A stretch of DNA of 64,000 nt, from positions 1,798,001 to 1,862,000 of the forward strand of contig NZ_CP115174.1 in assembly GCF_027625475.1 (NCBI RefSeq), read 5' to 3'. A model generated the notes under the pieces. That model ran no database searches. It was not told the DNA's origin and saw only the letters and a program-made list of their open reading frames with translations. A program made the position numbers and the translations under genes. The DNA is from Sphingomonas abietis. Lineage in GTDB: Bacteria; Pseudomonadota; Alphaproteobacteria; Sphingomonadales; Sphingomonadaceae. Shown here piece after piece: positions 1 through 8,845 of the stretch. Every line of letters begins with the position of its first letter. Position 1 is the first letter of the stretch.

Positions 1-1026
1 CAGCCCGGTTTCGGCCGCGACACCGCGCGTCGCACCGGACAGACGGAGCAGCAGCGCGGTGACGATCGACTTGGCGGCGACGACGCCGACCACCGCCAGC
101 ACCAGCGACCCCCAATTGTGGCTGATCGCAGCGAGATCGATGCTCATGCCCACGGTGATCAGGAACACGCCGAGCGCCAGGCCGCGGAACGGCGCGGTGA
201 TGACCTCGACCTCGGTATGATAGTCGGTCTCGGCGATCAGCAGCCCGGCGAGCAGCGCGCCGACGATCGGCGACAGGCCGACCGCGCTGGTCGCGATCGA
301 GGCGAGGATGACGACGAGCAGACTGACCGCGAGGAACAGCTCCGGGCTCTTGGTGCGGGCCGCCTGGGCGAACAGGGGTGGCAGCGCGAAGCGGCCGGCG
401 ACCAGCAGCACCACGACGGTGACCACGCCGGACAGCAGGGTCGTGCCGAATTCGGTCCAGCCGCCGCTGGCATTGGGGCCGATAGCGGCGAGCGCGAACA
501 GGATCGGCACCAGCGCCAGATCCTCGAACAGCAGCATCGCGAAGGCGCCGCTGCCCACCGCGCCGGTCGTCCCCACCATCGGCAGCACCAGCGCCGTGGA
601 GGAGAGGGCGAGGGCGAGGCCAAGACCGACCGCACCGGCCCATCCTTCGCCGAACAGGGCCAGCGCGCCGCCGATCACCGCCGCGCTCAGCAGCAGTTCG
701 GCGGCACCGATGCCGAACACCCTGGCCCGCATCGCCCACAGCCGCTTGAACGACAGCTCCAGCCCGATCGCGAACAGCAGCAGGATGATGCCGAACTCGG
801 CAAAGGGTTCGATCGAATGCGGATCGGTGATCGTGACGTGGTAGAGCCAGGGCCAGGACGGCACCCACAGGCCGAGGCCATGCGGCCCGAGTGCCACGCC
901 GACGAGGATGAAGCCGATCACCGGGTTCACCTTGAAGCGGGCGAAGGCGGGGATGACGATCCCGGCCGCGCCGAGGATCACGAGCGCATCGGAAAAAGCG
1001 GTGGTCTGTGTGGGAAGGCCTGCCAT
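1..1026 (-). CDS. CPA2-family cation/proton antiporter (N-terminal part, runs off the left edge)
   Basis: Translating the minus strand from the ATG at 1026 gives 342 uninterrupted codons to the window edge, so the gene is cut and its 3' end is not visible. The protein is a chain of hydrophobic helices with the features of the monovalent cation:proton antiporter-2 (KefB/KefC/RosB) fold: the early segment NPVIGFILVGVALGPHG, then FAEFGIILLLFAIGLELS, and later LLFEDLALVPILFALA, which carries the acidic pair typical of the transport core. It should sit in the inner membrane and exchange K+ or Na+ for protons. Whether a C-terminal TrkA-N domain follows cannot be told. No clear Shine-Dalgarno precedes the start; two nearby ATGs (1034, 1037) are out of frame. 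Confidence 0.85.
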   Translation of the reverse strand, partial: MAGLPTQTTAFSDALVILGAAGIVIPAFARFKVNPVIGFILVGVALGPHGLGLWVPSWPWLYHVTITDPHSIEPFAEFGIILLLFAIGLELSFKRLWAMRARVFGIGAAELLLSAAVIGGALALFGEGWAGAVGLGLALALSSTALVLPMVGTTGAVGSGAFAMLLFEDLALVPILFALAAIGPNASGGWTEFGTTLLSGVVTVVVLLVAGRFALPPLFAQAARTKSPELFLAVSLLVVILASIATSAVGLSPIVGALLAGLLIAETDYHTEVEVITAPFRGLALGVFLITVGMSIDLAAISHNWGSLVLAVVGVVAAKSIVTALLLRLSGATRGVAAETGL

Positions 1027-1274
1027 GATGCCATCATGGCGGGGGCGGGGGGCTTAGACCAGCCCGGAAAGGGCCGGTGCGCCGCTGATCGTCAGCCGGC
1101 TTGTCACGGCTATTGGCCCCGTCGAAAAGACGGGGTGTCGACAGGGCGGAACGTCGAAAAGGCCAGGTGAGGGTCGCCTCGTGGCAGCCATTCTTTCCCC
1201 GCCCACTCAGGGAAGGGTTTTCTGGCGGCTATCGCCCAGTTTCAGCCATTCACAGGATCGGCTACACGCTCGTT

Positions 1275-1652
1275 ATGCGACTGCTTTGGCCCCTCGAACG
1301 AGAAGTCCTTGAAATCACAGCAGCGGACTATCCGGCCTCTGCCGAGGCCTTTCGTCGCCAGATCGACACGGCGCGGGTCGTTAGCTTCGAGAACAGCGGA
1401 GCGGGCTTCTTTTCTAATCTTTCGGTAGCCGATGACGCCCCTGTGTTGTCCGAAACGTCACCTTTAACAGGAGCTTATGGAAGCGTGCTGGGTATCGAAC
1501 ATGGTATGGGCTTCATCGTGTTCCTGAAAGACGGCCGCCTCTCCATGATCGAAGGCTACTGCAACGACAGCGAGCCAACGACGGACATGGATTTCTCCCG
1601 AGCGGTATATGGGTTGATGCCGTGGGGCGCGAAACCGGACGTAGAGCCGTAG
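1275..1652 (+). CDS. Hypothetical protein, about 125 aa, atypical base composition
   Basis: The frame is open from 1101, but the convincing protein starts at the ATG at 1275 with MRLLWPLEREVLE and runs to 1652. It is a small soluble protein without a signal peptide or membrane segment. The core stretches FENSGAGFFSNL and GIEHGMGFIVFLKDG and the closing LSMIEGYCND look like a conserved bacterial family of unknown function, but I do not recognise a named domain. Composition is odd: I count 62 G+C in the 120 bases 1381-1500, far below neighbouring genes, and many codons are ones the neighbours avoid. Together with two repeat elements directly downstream, this suggests acquisition by transfer. 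No good ribosome binding site is visible. Confidence 0.6.
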   Translation: MRLLWPLEREVLEITAADYPASAEAFRRQIDTARVVSFENSGAGFFSNLSVADDAPVLSETSPLTGAYGSVLGIEHGMGFIVFLKDGRLSMIEGYCNDSEPTTDMDFSRAVYGLMPWGAKPDVEP

Positions 1653-1671
1653 GACCGCTTTCCACCCATTC

Positions 1672-1754
1672 CGTCATCCTGACGAAAGTCAGGATCCAGA
1701 GCCTCGGGCGTCGGCGATGGCGGCTCTGGATCCCGGATCAGGTCCGGGATGACG
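1672..1754. repeat. Structured palindromic repeat, copy 1 (four-way-junction fold)
   Basis: This 83-base intergenic element is built entirely of paired arms. Outer arms 1672-1675 (CGTC) and 1751-1754 (GACG) enclose three adjacent hairpins: 1676-1683 with 1688-1695 around a GAAA loop, 1696-1703 with 1722-1729, and 1730-1737 with 1743-1750. No base is unpaired between the arms. The GGATCC/CCGGGAT-type ends resemble dispersed palindromic repeats of sphingomonad genomes. The rest of the gene-free stretch 1653-2059 holds copy 2 and the icd terminator, and otherwise I see nothing. Confidence 0.8.
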
Positions 1755-1784
1755 ATGGAAGAGCGGCGGCGTCCCACCACTTCC

Positions 1785-1867
1785 CGTCATCCTGACGAAA
1801 GTCAGGATCCAGAGCCTCGGGTGTCCGCGATGGCGGCTCGGAATCCCGGATCAAGTCCGGGATGACG
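1785..1867. repeat. Structured palindromic repeat, copy 2
   Basis: This is a direct second copy of the element at 1672-1754, 30 bases downstream and also 83 bases long. The outer CGTC/GACG arms, the first hairpin (1789-1796 with 1801-1808) and the third (1843-1850 with 1856-1863) are intact. The middle hairpin has changed on one side only (1835-1842), which weakens its pairing. The rest of the sequence differs at a handful of positions. Confidence 0.8.
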
Positions 1868-2002
1868 ACCAGAGGGCGTGACAGCTTCCCACCCAAAGAA
1901 GAGCCCCACCCGCCCTGTCACGCAAGCGGAAGAAGGCGGAAAGGCCTCGACGGGGCGGGGTGCGTGGCAGCGGCGCGTGCGATCCCATCCCCTCAAACGC
2001 AT

Positions 2003-2036
2003 CGCGCCCGCGCAGACCGGAGCCTGCGCGGGCGCG
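2003..2036 (-). terminator. Hairpin terminator downstream of icd
   Basis: A perfect 13-base inverted repeat (2003-2015 with 2024-2036) lies 24 bases beyond the icd stop codon on the minus strand. It is followed in that direction by a short T run (GCGTTTG). The stem is very GC-rich. The weak T tract makes intrinsic termination likely but not certain. Confidence 0.55.
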
Positions 2037-2059
2037 ACCGCCATTCTATCCGAAGAGGA

Positions 2060-3280
2060 TCAGGCCCAGTTGGCCATTTCCTTCTCGAGGTTCAGGCGGA
2101 TCGCGTCGAAGAACTGCTCGGTGGTCATCCAGTTCTGATCCGGCCCGACGAGGATCGCGAGATCCTTGGTCATCGCGCCGCCCTCGACGGTGTCGATGCA
2201 GACCTTTTCCAGCGTCTCGGCGAAGCGGGTGACGTCCGGCGTGCCGTCGAACTTGCCGCGGAAGGCGAGGCCCTGGGTCCAGGCGAAGATCGAGGCGATC
2301 GGGTTGGTCGAGGTCGCCTTGCCCTGCTGGTGCATGCGATAGTGGCGCGTGACGGTGCCGTGCGCCGCTTCGGCCTCGATCGTCTTGCCGTCCGGCGACA
2401 TCAGCACCGAGGTCATCAGGCCGAGCGAGCCGAAGCCCTGCGCCACCTGGTCCGACTGCACGTCGCCGTCGTAATTCTTGCAGGCCCAGACGAACTTGCC
2501 GCTCCACTTGAGCGCGGAGGCGACCATGTCGTCGATCAGGCGATGCTCGTAGACGATGCCGGCGGCGGCGAACTGGTCCTTGAACTCGGCCTCGAACACC
2601 TCGGCGAACAGATCCTTGAAGCGGCCGTCATAGGCCTTGAGGATGGTGTTCTTGGTGCTGAGGTACAGCGGCCAGTTGCGGCCGAGCGCATAGTTCATCG
2701 AGGCGCGGCCGAAATCGCGGATCGAATCGTCGAGATTGTACATGCCCATGGCAACGCCGGCCGACGGGAAGTCGAACACGTCATATTCCTGGACATCGCC
2801 ATTCTCGCCTTCCCACTTCATCGTGAGCTTGCCCTTGCCGGGCACGCGGAAGTCGGTGGCGCGATACTGGTCGCCATAGGCATGGCGGCCGACGACGATG
2901 GGATCGGTCCAGCCCGGGATCAGGCGGGGGACGTTCTTCATCACGATCGGCTCGCGGAAGATGGTGCCGCCGAGAATGTTGCGGATCGTGCCGTTGGGCG
3001 AGCGCCACATCTTCTTGAGGCCGAATTCCTCGACGCGGGCTTCGTCCGGCGTGATCGTGGCGCATTTCACGCCGACGCCATATTTCTGGATCGCGTGGGC
3101 GGAATCGATCGTCACCTGGTCGTCGGTGGCATCGCGGTGCTCGACGCCGAGATCATAATAATCGAGATCGATGTCGAGATAGGGCTTGATCAGCCGCTCG
3201 CGGATCCACTCCCAGATGATCCGCGTCATTTCGTCGCCGTCGATTTCGACGACGGGCGTCTTCACCTTGATCTTGGCCAT
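2060..3280 (-). CDS. icd: NADP-dependent isocitrate dehydrogenase
   Basis: This 406-residue protein oxidatively decarboxylates isocitrate to 2-oxoglutarate in the TCA cycle and supplies NADPH. It is the eukaryote-like, type II form, seen from the N-terminus [16 protein letters not shown] and the substrate region [18 protein letters not shown]; the E. coli enzyme is quite different there. The downstream segments [28 protein letters not shown] and [12 protein letters not shown] carry the conserved metal-binding aspartates and the adenine-binding loop. Length is normal for the family. It is transcribed alone, divergently from psd, with about 118 bases between the two start codons and a hairpin terminator at 2003-2036. 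Confidence 0.95.
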   Translation of the reverse strand: MAKIKVKTPVVEIDGDEMTRIIWEWIRERLIKPYLDIDLDYYDLGVEHRDATDDQVTIDSAHAIQKYGVGVKCATITPDEARVEEFGLKKMWRSPNGTIRNILGGTIFREPIVMKNVPRLIPGWTDPIVVGRHAYGDQYRATDFRVPGKGKLTMKWEGENGDVQEYDVFDFPSAGVAMGMYNLDDSIRDFGRASMNYALGRNWPLYLSTKNTILKAYDGRFKDLFAEVFEAEFKDQFAAAGIVYEHRLIDDMVASALKWSGKFVWACKNYDGDVQSDQVAQGFGSLGLMTSVLMSPDGKTIEAEAAHGTVTRHYRMHQQGKATSTNPIASIFAWTQGLAFRGKFDGTPDVTRFAETLEKVCIDTVEGGAMTKDLAILVGPDQNWMTTEQFFDAIRLNLEKEMANWA

Positions 3281-3398
3281 GGGGTGCTCCGTAGCTGGGC
3301 CGGCAGAAGGCCGGCGGAAGGGGTGGTTTGCCGCTTAGGACGTGCGCGGCGCAGGATCAACCGTGACAGCGGATCGCAGACGCCTTAGACCGTGCGCC

Positions 3399-4133
3399 AT
3401 GGCATCTCTCGAAAAACCCGATATCGGCACCACCACCGTGCGCTGGCGCTGGCCCTCCGTTCACCCGGAAGGGTATAAGTTCGCCGCGATCGCGGCGGTG
3501 ATCACGCTCGTCTTCTTCCTCTTCGTGGCGGAATGGCTGGGCTGGATCGGCGTGATCATCACCATCTGGATCCTGGCCTTCTTCCGCGATCCGATCCGCA
3601 CCACCCCCAGGGATGCGCGGATGATCGTCGCGCCCGCCGACGGGCTGGTGACGATGATCGCCACCGTGGCGCCGCCGCGCGAACTGATCGGGGAGGGCGC
3701 GCTCACCGCCGATCCGGTGATGCGCGTGTCGATCTTCATGTCGGTGTTCGATGTCCACATCAACCGCTCGCCGATCGCCGGCTCGATCAGCCGGGTCGTC
3801 TATATCTCGGGCAAGTTCCTCAGCGCCGATCTCGACAAGGCGAGCGAGGAGAATGAGCGCCAGCACATCCTCGTCGAGGGCAAGGATGGCCTGAAGATCG
3901 GCTTCACCCAGATCGCCGGCATGGTCGCGCGCCGAATCGTGCCGTTCGTGAAGCCCGGCGACATCATCGCCGCCGGCCAGCGTGTCGGCCTGATCCGATT
4001 CGGCAGTCGGGTGGACGTCTATCTGCCGGCCGGCACCTCGCCGTCGGTGCTGCTCGGCCAGCGCACCATCGCCGGCGAGACGGTGCTGGGCGTCGTCGGT
4101 CGCGACGAGCGGATCGAAGGCATCGCGCAATGA
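3399..4133 (+). CDS. psd: Phosphatidylserine decarboxylase proenzyme
   Basis: Converts phosphatidylserine to phosphatidylethanolamine at the inner membrane, the step after PssA encoded next. I start at the ATG at 3399 ([10 protein letters not shown]), giving 244 residues; the frame is open further upstream but the extra residues look non-coding. Residues 25-60 form hydrophobic anchor segments, followed by FFRDPIR, a hallmark of the short bacterial and archaeal type. Self-cleavage should occur at Gly202-Ser203 (IRFGSRVDV), where the serine becomes the pyruvoyl cofactor. The [14 protein letters not shown] block is also characteristic. Length is typical for this short class, which is smaller than the E. 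coli enzyme. Confidence 0.93.
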   Translation: MASLEKPDIGTTTVRWRWPSVHPEGYKFAAIAAVITLVFFLFVAEWLGWIGVIITIWILAFFRDPIRTTPRDARMIVAPADGLVTMIATVAPPRELIGEGALTADPVMRVSIFMSVFDVHINRSPIAGSISRVVYISGKFLSADLDKASEENERQHILVEGKDGLKIGFTQIAGMVARRIVPFVKPGDIIAAGQRVGLIRFGSRVDVYLPAGTSPSVLLGQRTIAGETVLGVVGRDERIEGIAQ

Positions 4134-4265
4134 TCGCCGGATCGACGTCGCGCGCGTTTCTCCGCCTGTGATCTCCGGCCGTGATCCTCGAGCGATGATC
4201 GTCATTTTTGTCGAAGTGCCGCTATTCGCATCGATGTCCCCGGCGAACCGGCAGGCAGGCGCGCC

Positions 4266-5126
4266 ATGGCGGGCCTGAACCGTCGGGTCCGCGAAAATCG
4301 CCGGCTGCGCGATCGTCCGCGCCGGGGGATTCCGCTGCGCACCGTCGCGCCCAATGCGGTGACCGCGCTGGCGCTGTGCTTCGGCCTCTCCGCGGTGCGC
4401 TTCGCGATCGGCGAGAAATGGGAGTTGGCCGTCGCGGCGACGATCCTCGCCGGCGTGCTCGACGGGCTCGACGGTCGGATCGCCCGTCTGCTCAAGGGTG
4501 AGAGCCGCTTCGGGGCCGAACTCGATTCGCTGTCCGACGTGATCGCCTTCGGCGTCTCGCCGGCGGTGGTGATCTATCTCTGGTCGCTGCAATATATGCC
4601 GCAATTCGGCTGGACGATCGCGCTCAGCCTCGCGGTCTGCTGTGCGCTCCGCCTGGCGCGCTTCAACGCCCAGATCGATGCTGCCGAGGAGCCGCGCAAG
4701 GCGGCGGGCTTCCTCACCGGCATTCCCGCACCCGCCGGCGCCTATGCTGCCTTCGTGCCGATCTATCTGTGGCTGGCCGCCCAGGAGGCCGGGCTGACCC
4801 AGGTCGCGACGATCCTGCGATCGACCTATCTGATGGTGCCGTGGACGATCCTGATCGCGATCCTGATGGTCTCGAGCGTATCGACCTATAGCTGGTATTC
4901 GCTGCGCCTTCGCAGCCACATCCGCTTCGAGGCGATCGCGGTGATCGCCCTGGTCGGCGCGGCGCTGATCAGTGCGCCCTGGCCGACCCTGTCGATCGTG
5001 ATCATCGGCTATCTGCTGACGATCCCGTTCAGCGCCAACGCTTACGCCCGGATCAGGCGGCAGCGCGCCGCGGCTGCGCCTGACCAGCCTGTGCCGGCGC
5101 CGCCTGCCAGCGACCCGCGGTCCTGA
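4266..5126 (+). CDS. pssA: CDP-diacylglycerol-serine O-phosphatidyltransferase
   Basis: Makes phosphatidylserine from CDP-diacylglycerol and serine, feeding Psd immediately upstream. The 286-residue membrane protein contains the full CDP-alcohol phosphatidyltransferase signature: Asp66, Asp69-Gly70, Ala73-Arg74, Gly83, Asp87 and Asp91. Around this are at least six hydrophobic helices, followed by a proline- and alanine-rich tail. The basic N-terminus (RRVRENRRLRDR) is typical of cytoplasmic anchoring. It follows psd by 132 bases on the same strand, so the two probably form an operon. Its last 74 bases overlap the 3' end of a convergent small gene (5053-5283). Confidence 0.93.
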   Translation: MAGLNRRVRENRRLRDRPRRGIPLRTVAPNAVTALALCFGLSAVRFAIGEKWELAVAATILAGVLDGLDGRIARLLKGESRFGAELDSLSDVIAFGVSPAVVIYLWSLQYMPQFGWTIALSLAVCCALRLARFNAQIDAAEEPRKAAGFLTGIPAPAGAYAAFVPIYLWLAAQEAGLTQVATILRSTYLMVPWTILIAILMVSSVSTYSWYSLRLRSHIRFEAIAVIALVGAALISAPWPTLSIVIIGYLLTIPFSANAYARIRRQRAAAAPDQPVPAPPASDPRS

Positions 5127-5283
5127 CCCGAACCGGGTGACGGGCGATGCGATCGATCTTGCCGTGGCGGAGGCCGAGGGCCGTCATGATCTTGTCTTGC
5201 TCGGCGAGCAGCATGAAGGCGGTCAACGCGACAGCGGCGAACGCAACAAGGGTGAAAGCGATCGAAGCAAGAACATGGACCAT
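5053..5283 (-). CDS. Small single-pass membrane protein, 76 aa, unknown function
   Basis: The start at 5283 is supported by an AGGAGA Shine-Dalgarno eight bases upstream. Residues 4-26 form one hydrophobic helix (rich in Ala, Val, Leu), followed by a basic cytoplasmic-looking tail beginning DKIMTALGLRHGKIDRIARHPVRV. No known domain is recognisable. The gene is convergent with pssA, and the last 25 codons overlap the pssA 3' end. The overlapped tail (Ala, Gln, Pro-rich) may therefore be constrained by pssA rather than by its own function. I think it is real because of the ribosome binding site and the clear topology. Confidence 0.6.
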   Translation of the reverse strand: MVHVLASIAFTLVAFAAVALTAFMLLAEQDKIMTALGLRHGKIDRIARHPVRVRTAGRWQAAPAQAGQAQPRRAAA

Positions 5284-5584
5284 GACGTGATCTCCTGAGC
5301 CGGTTCCACCCGTTTTCCTGTGGGGTGAACGGTTTGCCGCATGACCAGTTCCCTATGTTCCCTCTTTGTTCCTTTGTCAACTGTCCCATAGCGGGGCAGG
5401 CACCAAGTCTGTCGCCCCGCGCGAGCGTTCAAGCAGGTGCGAATCGCGCTTTGCTTCGCGGCACGGTTGCAATCGTCGCCGCTGCCCGCTAAGGGGCCGG
5501 CATCCCACACGCAGGGCGCCATAAACCGGTGCTGACAGGTGTCAGTCACTGCCCTGCGGAGGTTCAACCGGAAGGAGATATCCT
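5284..5584. other. Intergenic region with divergent promoters and the rpsB leader
   Basis: About 300 bases separate the small membrane gene and rpsB, which point away from each other, so promoters for both must lie here. I see no convincing gene. A perfect 14-base dyad (CTGACAGGTGTCAG, 5532-5545) sits 40 bases upstream of the rpsB start and could be a small leader hairpin. Just after it comes the strong rpsB ribosome binding site GGAAGGAG at 5569-5576. Confidence 0.4.
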
Positions 5585-6337
5585 ATGGCGGCACCGTCCG
5601 TCTCGATGCATCAGCTGCTCGACGTTGGCGCGCATTTCGGCCACCAGACCCACCGCTGGAACCCGAAGATGAAGCCCTACATCTTTGGCGACCGCAACGG
5701 CGTCCACATCATCGATCTCTCGCAGACCGTGCCGCTGTTCGCGCGCGCGCTCGATTTCGTGAACGACACCGTCGCGCGCGGCGGCAAGGTTCTGTTCGTC
5801 GGCACCAAGCGCCAGGCGCAGGAGCCGATCGCGGAAGCTGCTCGCCAGTCGGGCCAGCATTTCGTCAACCATCGCTGGCTGGGCGGCATGCTCACCAACT
5901 GGAAGACCATCTCGGGCTCGATCAAGCGCTTCAAGGCGCTCGAGGAGCAGCTCTCGGGCGACACCCAGGGCCTCACCAAGAAGGAAGTCCTCCAGCTCAC
6001 CCGCGAGCGCGACAAGTTCGAGCTGTCGCTCGGCGGCATCCGCGACATGGGTGGCATCCCGGACGTGATGTTCGTGATCGACGCCAACAAGGAAGAGCTG
6101 GCGATCAAGGAAGCCAACACGCTGGGCATCCCGGTCGTCGCGATCCTCGATTCGAACGTCTCGCCCGATGGCATCGCCTTCCCGATCCCGGCGAACGACG
6201 ACGCCTCGCGCGCGATCCGCCTGTACTGCGATCTCATCGCCGAAGCCGCGACCCGCGGCAACCAGGGCGCCCGCGCCAGCAGCGGCCTCGACCTGGGGGC
6301 GATGGACGAGCCGCCGGCGGAAGCCGCGCTCGCCTGA
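5585..6337 (+). CDS. rpsB: 30S ribosomal protein S2
   Basis: Structural protein of the small ribosomal subunit, 250 residues, normal family length. The opening [22 protein letters not shown], the block [13 protein letters not shown] and [18 protein letters not shown] are the classic S2 signatures. The start is fixed by a strong GGAAGGAG ribosome binding site. The adjacent tsf gene on the same strand reproduces the near-universal rpsB-tsf pair. A dyad upstream (5532-5545) and a palindrome in the rpsB-tsf gap (6394-6422) are candidate control points, but neither is demonstrated. Confidence 0.97.
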   Translation: MAAPSVSMHQLLDVGAHFGHQTHRWNPKMKPYIFGDRNGVHIIDLSQTVPLFARALDFVNDTVARGGKVLFVGTKRQAQEPIAEAARQSGQHFVNHRWLGGMLTNWKTISGSIKRFKALEEQLSGDTQGLTKKEVLQLTRERDKFELSLGGIRDMGGIPDVMFVIDANKEELAIKEANTLGIPVVAILDSNVSPDGIAFPIPANDDASRAIRLYCDLIAEAATRGNQGARASSGLDLGAMDEPPAEAALA

Positions 6338-6393
6338 CAGGCTGTCACGCGATCGTAAGATCGCGGCCCTAGCGGCGGGGCAACCCGCTTTTC

Positions 6394-6422
6394 CGTCACC
6401 CCGGTGCTGAGCCGGGGTGACG
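6394..6422. repeat. Perfect 11-base inverted repeat between rpsB and tsf
   Basis: Arms 6394-6404 and 6412-6422 pair perfectly (CGTCACCCCGG with CCGGGGTGACG) around a 7-base loop. No T run follows, so it is not a classic terminator. It may be a relative of the dispersed palindromes near 1.7 kb, or an RNA hairpin that adjusts tsf expression or mRNA stability. Confidence 0.65.
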
Positions 6423-6447
6423 TTGCACATTGAAAGGATTTTTGGAC

Positions 6448-7380
6448 ATGGCGGAAATCACCGCTGCGACCGTCAAGGAACTGCGTGAGCGCTCGGGCGC
6501 CGGCATGATGGATTGCAAGAAGGCGCTGTCCGAGAATGGCGGCGACATGGAAGCCGCCGTCGATTGGCTGCGCTCCAAGGGTCTTGCGGCCGCTGCCAAG
6601 AAGTCCAGCCGGACCGCCGCTGAAGGCCTGGTCGGCGTGGCCGTCGCCGGCACCAAGGGCGCTGCCGTCGAAGTCAATTCCGAGACCGACTTCGTCGCCA
6701 AGAACGACCAGTTCCAGGCGTTCGTCCGCACCGTCACCGGCATCGTGCTGGAGAGCGGCAACGACGATATCGAGGCGCTGAAGAATGCGCCCTATCCGGG
6801 CGGCGCCACGGTGGGTGATGCGCTCACCGCCAATGTCGCGACGATCGGCGAGAACCAGACGCTGCGTCGCGCCAAGGTGCTGACCGTGTCGCAGGGCGCG
6901 GTCGTGCCCTACGTCCACAACCAGACCGTGCCGGGCATGGGCAAGATCGGCGTGCTCGTCGCGCTCGAATCGGATGCCGGCATCGACGTGCTGGAGCCGC
7001 TCGGCAAGCAGCTGGCGATGCACATCGCCGCCGCCTTCCCGCAGGCGCTCCATGCCGATCACCTCGACCAGGACATGATCGAGCGCGAGCGCGGCGTGGC
7101 CCGTGAAAAGGCCGCCGAGAGCGGCAAGCCCGAGAACATCATCGAGAAGATGGTCGAAGGCGCGGTCCAGAAGTTCAAGAAGGAGGCCGCGCTGCTGTCG
7201 CAGCTCTTCGTCATGGACAACAAGACCTCGATCGAGGACGTCGTTGCCAAGGCGGGCAAGGAAGCCGGCACCAAGATCGTGCTGAAGGACTATGTCCGCT
7301 TCCAGCTCGGCGAAGGCATCGAGAAGGAAACGAGCGACTTTGCAGCGGAGGTGGCTGCGGCCGCCGGCGTCAAGGCCTAA
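6448..7380 (+). CDS. tsf: Translation elongation factor Ts
   Basis: Guanine nucleotide exchange factor that recycles EF-Tu. The 310-residue protein opens with [26 protein letters not shown], the standard EF-Ts UBA-like domain, and continues with [14 protein letters not shown], the EF-Tu contact region. I start at the ATG at 6448, which has AAAGGA eight bases upstream; an in-frame TTG at 6430 is less likely. Length is normal. It is downstream of rpsB and followed by a strong terminator at 7402-7440, so the pair appears to be its own transcription unit. Confidence 0.97.
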   Translation: MAEITAATVKELRERSGAGMMDCKKALSENGGDMEAAVDWLRSKGLAAAAKKSSRTAAEGLVGVAVAGTKGAAVEVNSETDFVAKNDQFQAFVRTVTGIVLESGNDDIEALKNAPYPGGATVGDALTANVATIGENQTLRRAKVLTVSQGAVVPYVHNQTVPGMGKIGVLVALESDAGIDVLEPLGKQLAMHIAAAFPQALHADHLDQDMIERERGVAREKAAESGKPENIIEKMVEGAVQKFKKEAALLSQLFVMDNKTSIEDVVAKAGKEAGTKIVLKDYVRFQLGEGIEKETSDFAAEVAAAAGVKA

Positions 7381-7401
7381 CACTTCCTTTCGCAAAGAGT
7401 G

Positions 7402-7440
7402 GCGCCCGTCGGCCTGTTGGTCGGCGGGCGCTTCTTTTTT
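7402..7440 (+). terminator. Rho-independent terminator after tsf
   Basis: The outer stem GCGCCCG (7402-7408) pairs with CGGGCGC (7425-7431) and is directly followed by TTCTTTTTT (7432-7440). It lies 22 bases past the tsf stop codon and separates rpsB-tsf from pyrH. Confidence 0.85.
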
Positions 7441-7554
7441 GGCGCAATTGCACGGCGTCTGGACGAATTCTCCTCGTTCCCGATGCTTGGCAGGGGCGGG
7501 GGCCTTCCCTAAGGTGCGCGCCACTTCCCAGCCCGGCAGGATTCTATTCCCGAC

Positions 7555-8277
7555 ATGACGCGCCCGACCTTCCGACGAATCCTCCTCAAACTTTCGGGCG
7601 AGGTGCTGATGGGCCCGAGCCCGTTCGGCATCGATCCGGATACGGTGATGCGCGTCGCCAAGGAGATCGTGCAGGTCAAGCAGGCGGGCTACGAGCTGTG
7701 CATCGTGGTCGGCGGGGGCAATATCTTCCGCGGCATCGCCGGCGCCGCCAAGGGCTTCGAGCGGGCGAGCGCCGACTATATGGGAATGCTCGCCACCGTG
7801 ATGAACGCGATCGCGGTGCAGAATGTGCTGGAGCAGCTCGGCGTCGAGACCCGCGTGCAGTCGGCGATCCCGATGGCATCGGTGTGCGAGCCGTTCATCC
7901 GCCGCCGTGCGGAACGGCATCTCGAAAAGGGCCGGGTGGTGATCTTCGCCGCCGGCGTCGGCTCGCCCTTCTTCACCACCGACAGCGGCGCCGCGCTGCG
8001 CGCCGCCGAGATGAAGTGCGAGGCACTGTTCAAGGGCACGTCGGTGGACGGCGTCTACGATGCCGATCCCAAGGTGGTGCCGGATGCGCACCGCTATGAC
8101 GAGATCGGCTTCTCGACGGTGCTCGCACAGGATCTCAAGATCATGGACGCCAGCGCGATCGCGCTGTGCCGAGACAACAACATCCCGATCGTCGTCTTCA
8201 ATATCCGCGAGCAGGGCAATCTCGTCCGTGTGCTCGCCGGCGAGGGCGTCGCGACGATCGTTCGCAACGGAGTATAA
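7555..8277 (+). CDS. pyrH: UMP kinase
   Basis: Phosphorylates UMP to UDP in pyrimidine nucleotide synthesis. The 240-residue protein belongs to the amino acid kinase fold: the phosphate-binding start [13 protein letters not shown], the glycine-rich [10 protein letters not shown], and [14 protein letters not shown] with the nearby [13 protein letters not shown] region that binds ATP. Length matches bacterial PyrH. It begins the second transcription unit and is followed four bases later by frr, an arrangement seen across proteobacteria. Confidence 0.96.
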   Translation: MTRPTFRRILLKLSGEVLMGPSPFGIDPDTVMRVAKEIVQVKQAGYELCIVVGGGNIFRGIAGAAKGFERASADYMGMLATVMNAIAVQNVLEQLGVETRVQSAIPMASVCEPFIRRRAERHLEKGRVVIFAAGVGSPFFTTDSGAALRAAEMKCEALFKGTSVDGVYDADPKVVPDAHRYDEIGFSTVLAQDLKIMDASAIALCRDNNIPIVVFNIREQGNLVRVLAGEGVATIVRNGV

Positions 8278-8281
8278 GATT

Positions 8282-8845
8282 ATGGCTGGACCAGCCTATG
8301 ACAAAGCCGATCTCGAACGCCGCATGGCCGGTGCCGTCGAGAGCCTGAAGCATGATCTCCAGGGCCTGCGAACCGGGCGCGCCTCCACCGCGCTGCTCGA
8401 TCCGGTCAACGTCACCGTCTATGGCGCGCAGATGCCGCTGAACCAGGTGGCGACCGTCTCGGTGCCCGAGCCGCGCCTGATCTCGGTGCAGGTGTGGGAC
8501 AAGTCGAACGTCGGCCCGGTCGACAAGGCGATCCGCTCCGCCGGCCTCGGCCTCAACCCGATCGTCGACGGCACCACGCTGCGCCTGCCGATCCCCGACC
8601 TCACCGAGGAGCGCCGCAAGGAGCTCGCCAAGCTGTGCGGCGGCTATGCCGAGAAGGCCAAGATCGCGGTGCGCAACGTCCGCCGCGACGGCATGGAGAA
8701 TCTCAAGACCGACGAGAAGAAGAACGGTCTCTCGGAAGACGAGCGCAAGCGCCACGAGACCGAGGTGCAGAAATTGACGGACGCCACGATCACCGACATC
8801 GATGCGGCGGCGGCGGCGAAGGAGAAGGAAATCCTGGGCAAGTGA
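8282..8845 (+). CDS. frr: Ribosome recycling factor
   Basis: Splits post-termination ribosomes together with EF-G. I start at the ATG at 8282 ([15 protein letters not shown]), four bases after pyrH, giving 187 residues, normal for the family. The signatures [15 protein letters not shown], the central [16 protein letters not shown] and [11 protein letters not shown], and the long C-terminal helix are all present. An in-frame opening that reaches back into pyrH is an artefact. The stop codon overlaps the possible GTG start of uppS. Confidence 0.97.
   Translation: MAGPAYDKADLERRMAGAVESLKHDLQGLRTGRASTALLDPVNVTVYGAQMPLNQVATVSVPEPRLISVQVWDKSNVGPVDKAIRSAGLGLNPIVDGTTLRLPIPDLTEERRKELAKLCGGYAEKAKIAVRNVRRDGMENLKTDEKKNGLSEDERKRHETEVQKLTDATITDIDAAAAAKEKEILGK

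Noticed and set aside
118..1170. A 350-codon plus-strand frame over the antiporter gene
   Set aside because: The minus strand here encodes a clear CPA2 antiporter. The plus-strand product is Gln/Arg/Asp-rich without structure.
1672..1867. CRISPR array
   Set aside because: There are only two copies, each internally structured and 83 bases long, with one 30-base gap and no cas genes.
6394..6422. Terminator between rpsB and tsf
   Set aside because: The palindrome is perfect but has no following T run, and the two genes are normally cotranscribed. I list it as a repeat instead.
5677..8091. An 804-codon minus-strand frame opposite rpsB, tsf and pyrH
   Set aside because: It runs across three unrelated conserved genes and two intergenic regions, and its product is low-complexity Arg/His/Asp-rich sequence typical of shadow frames.
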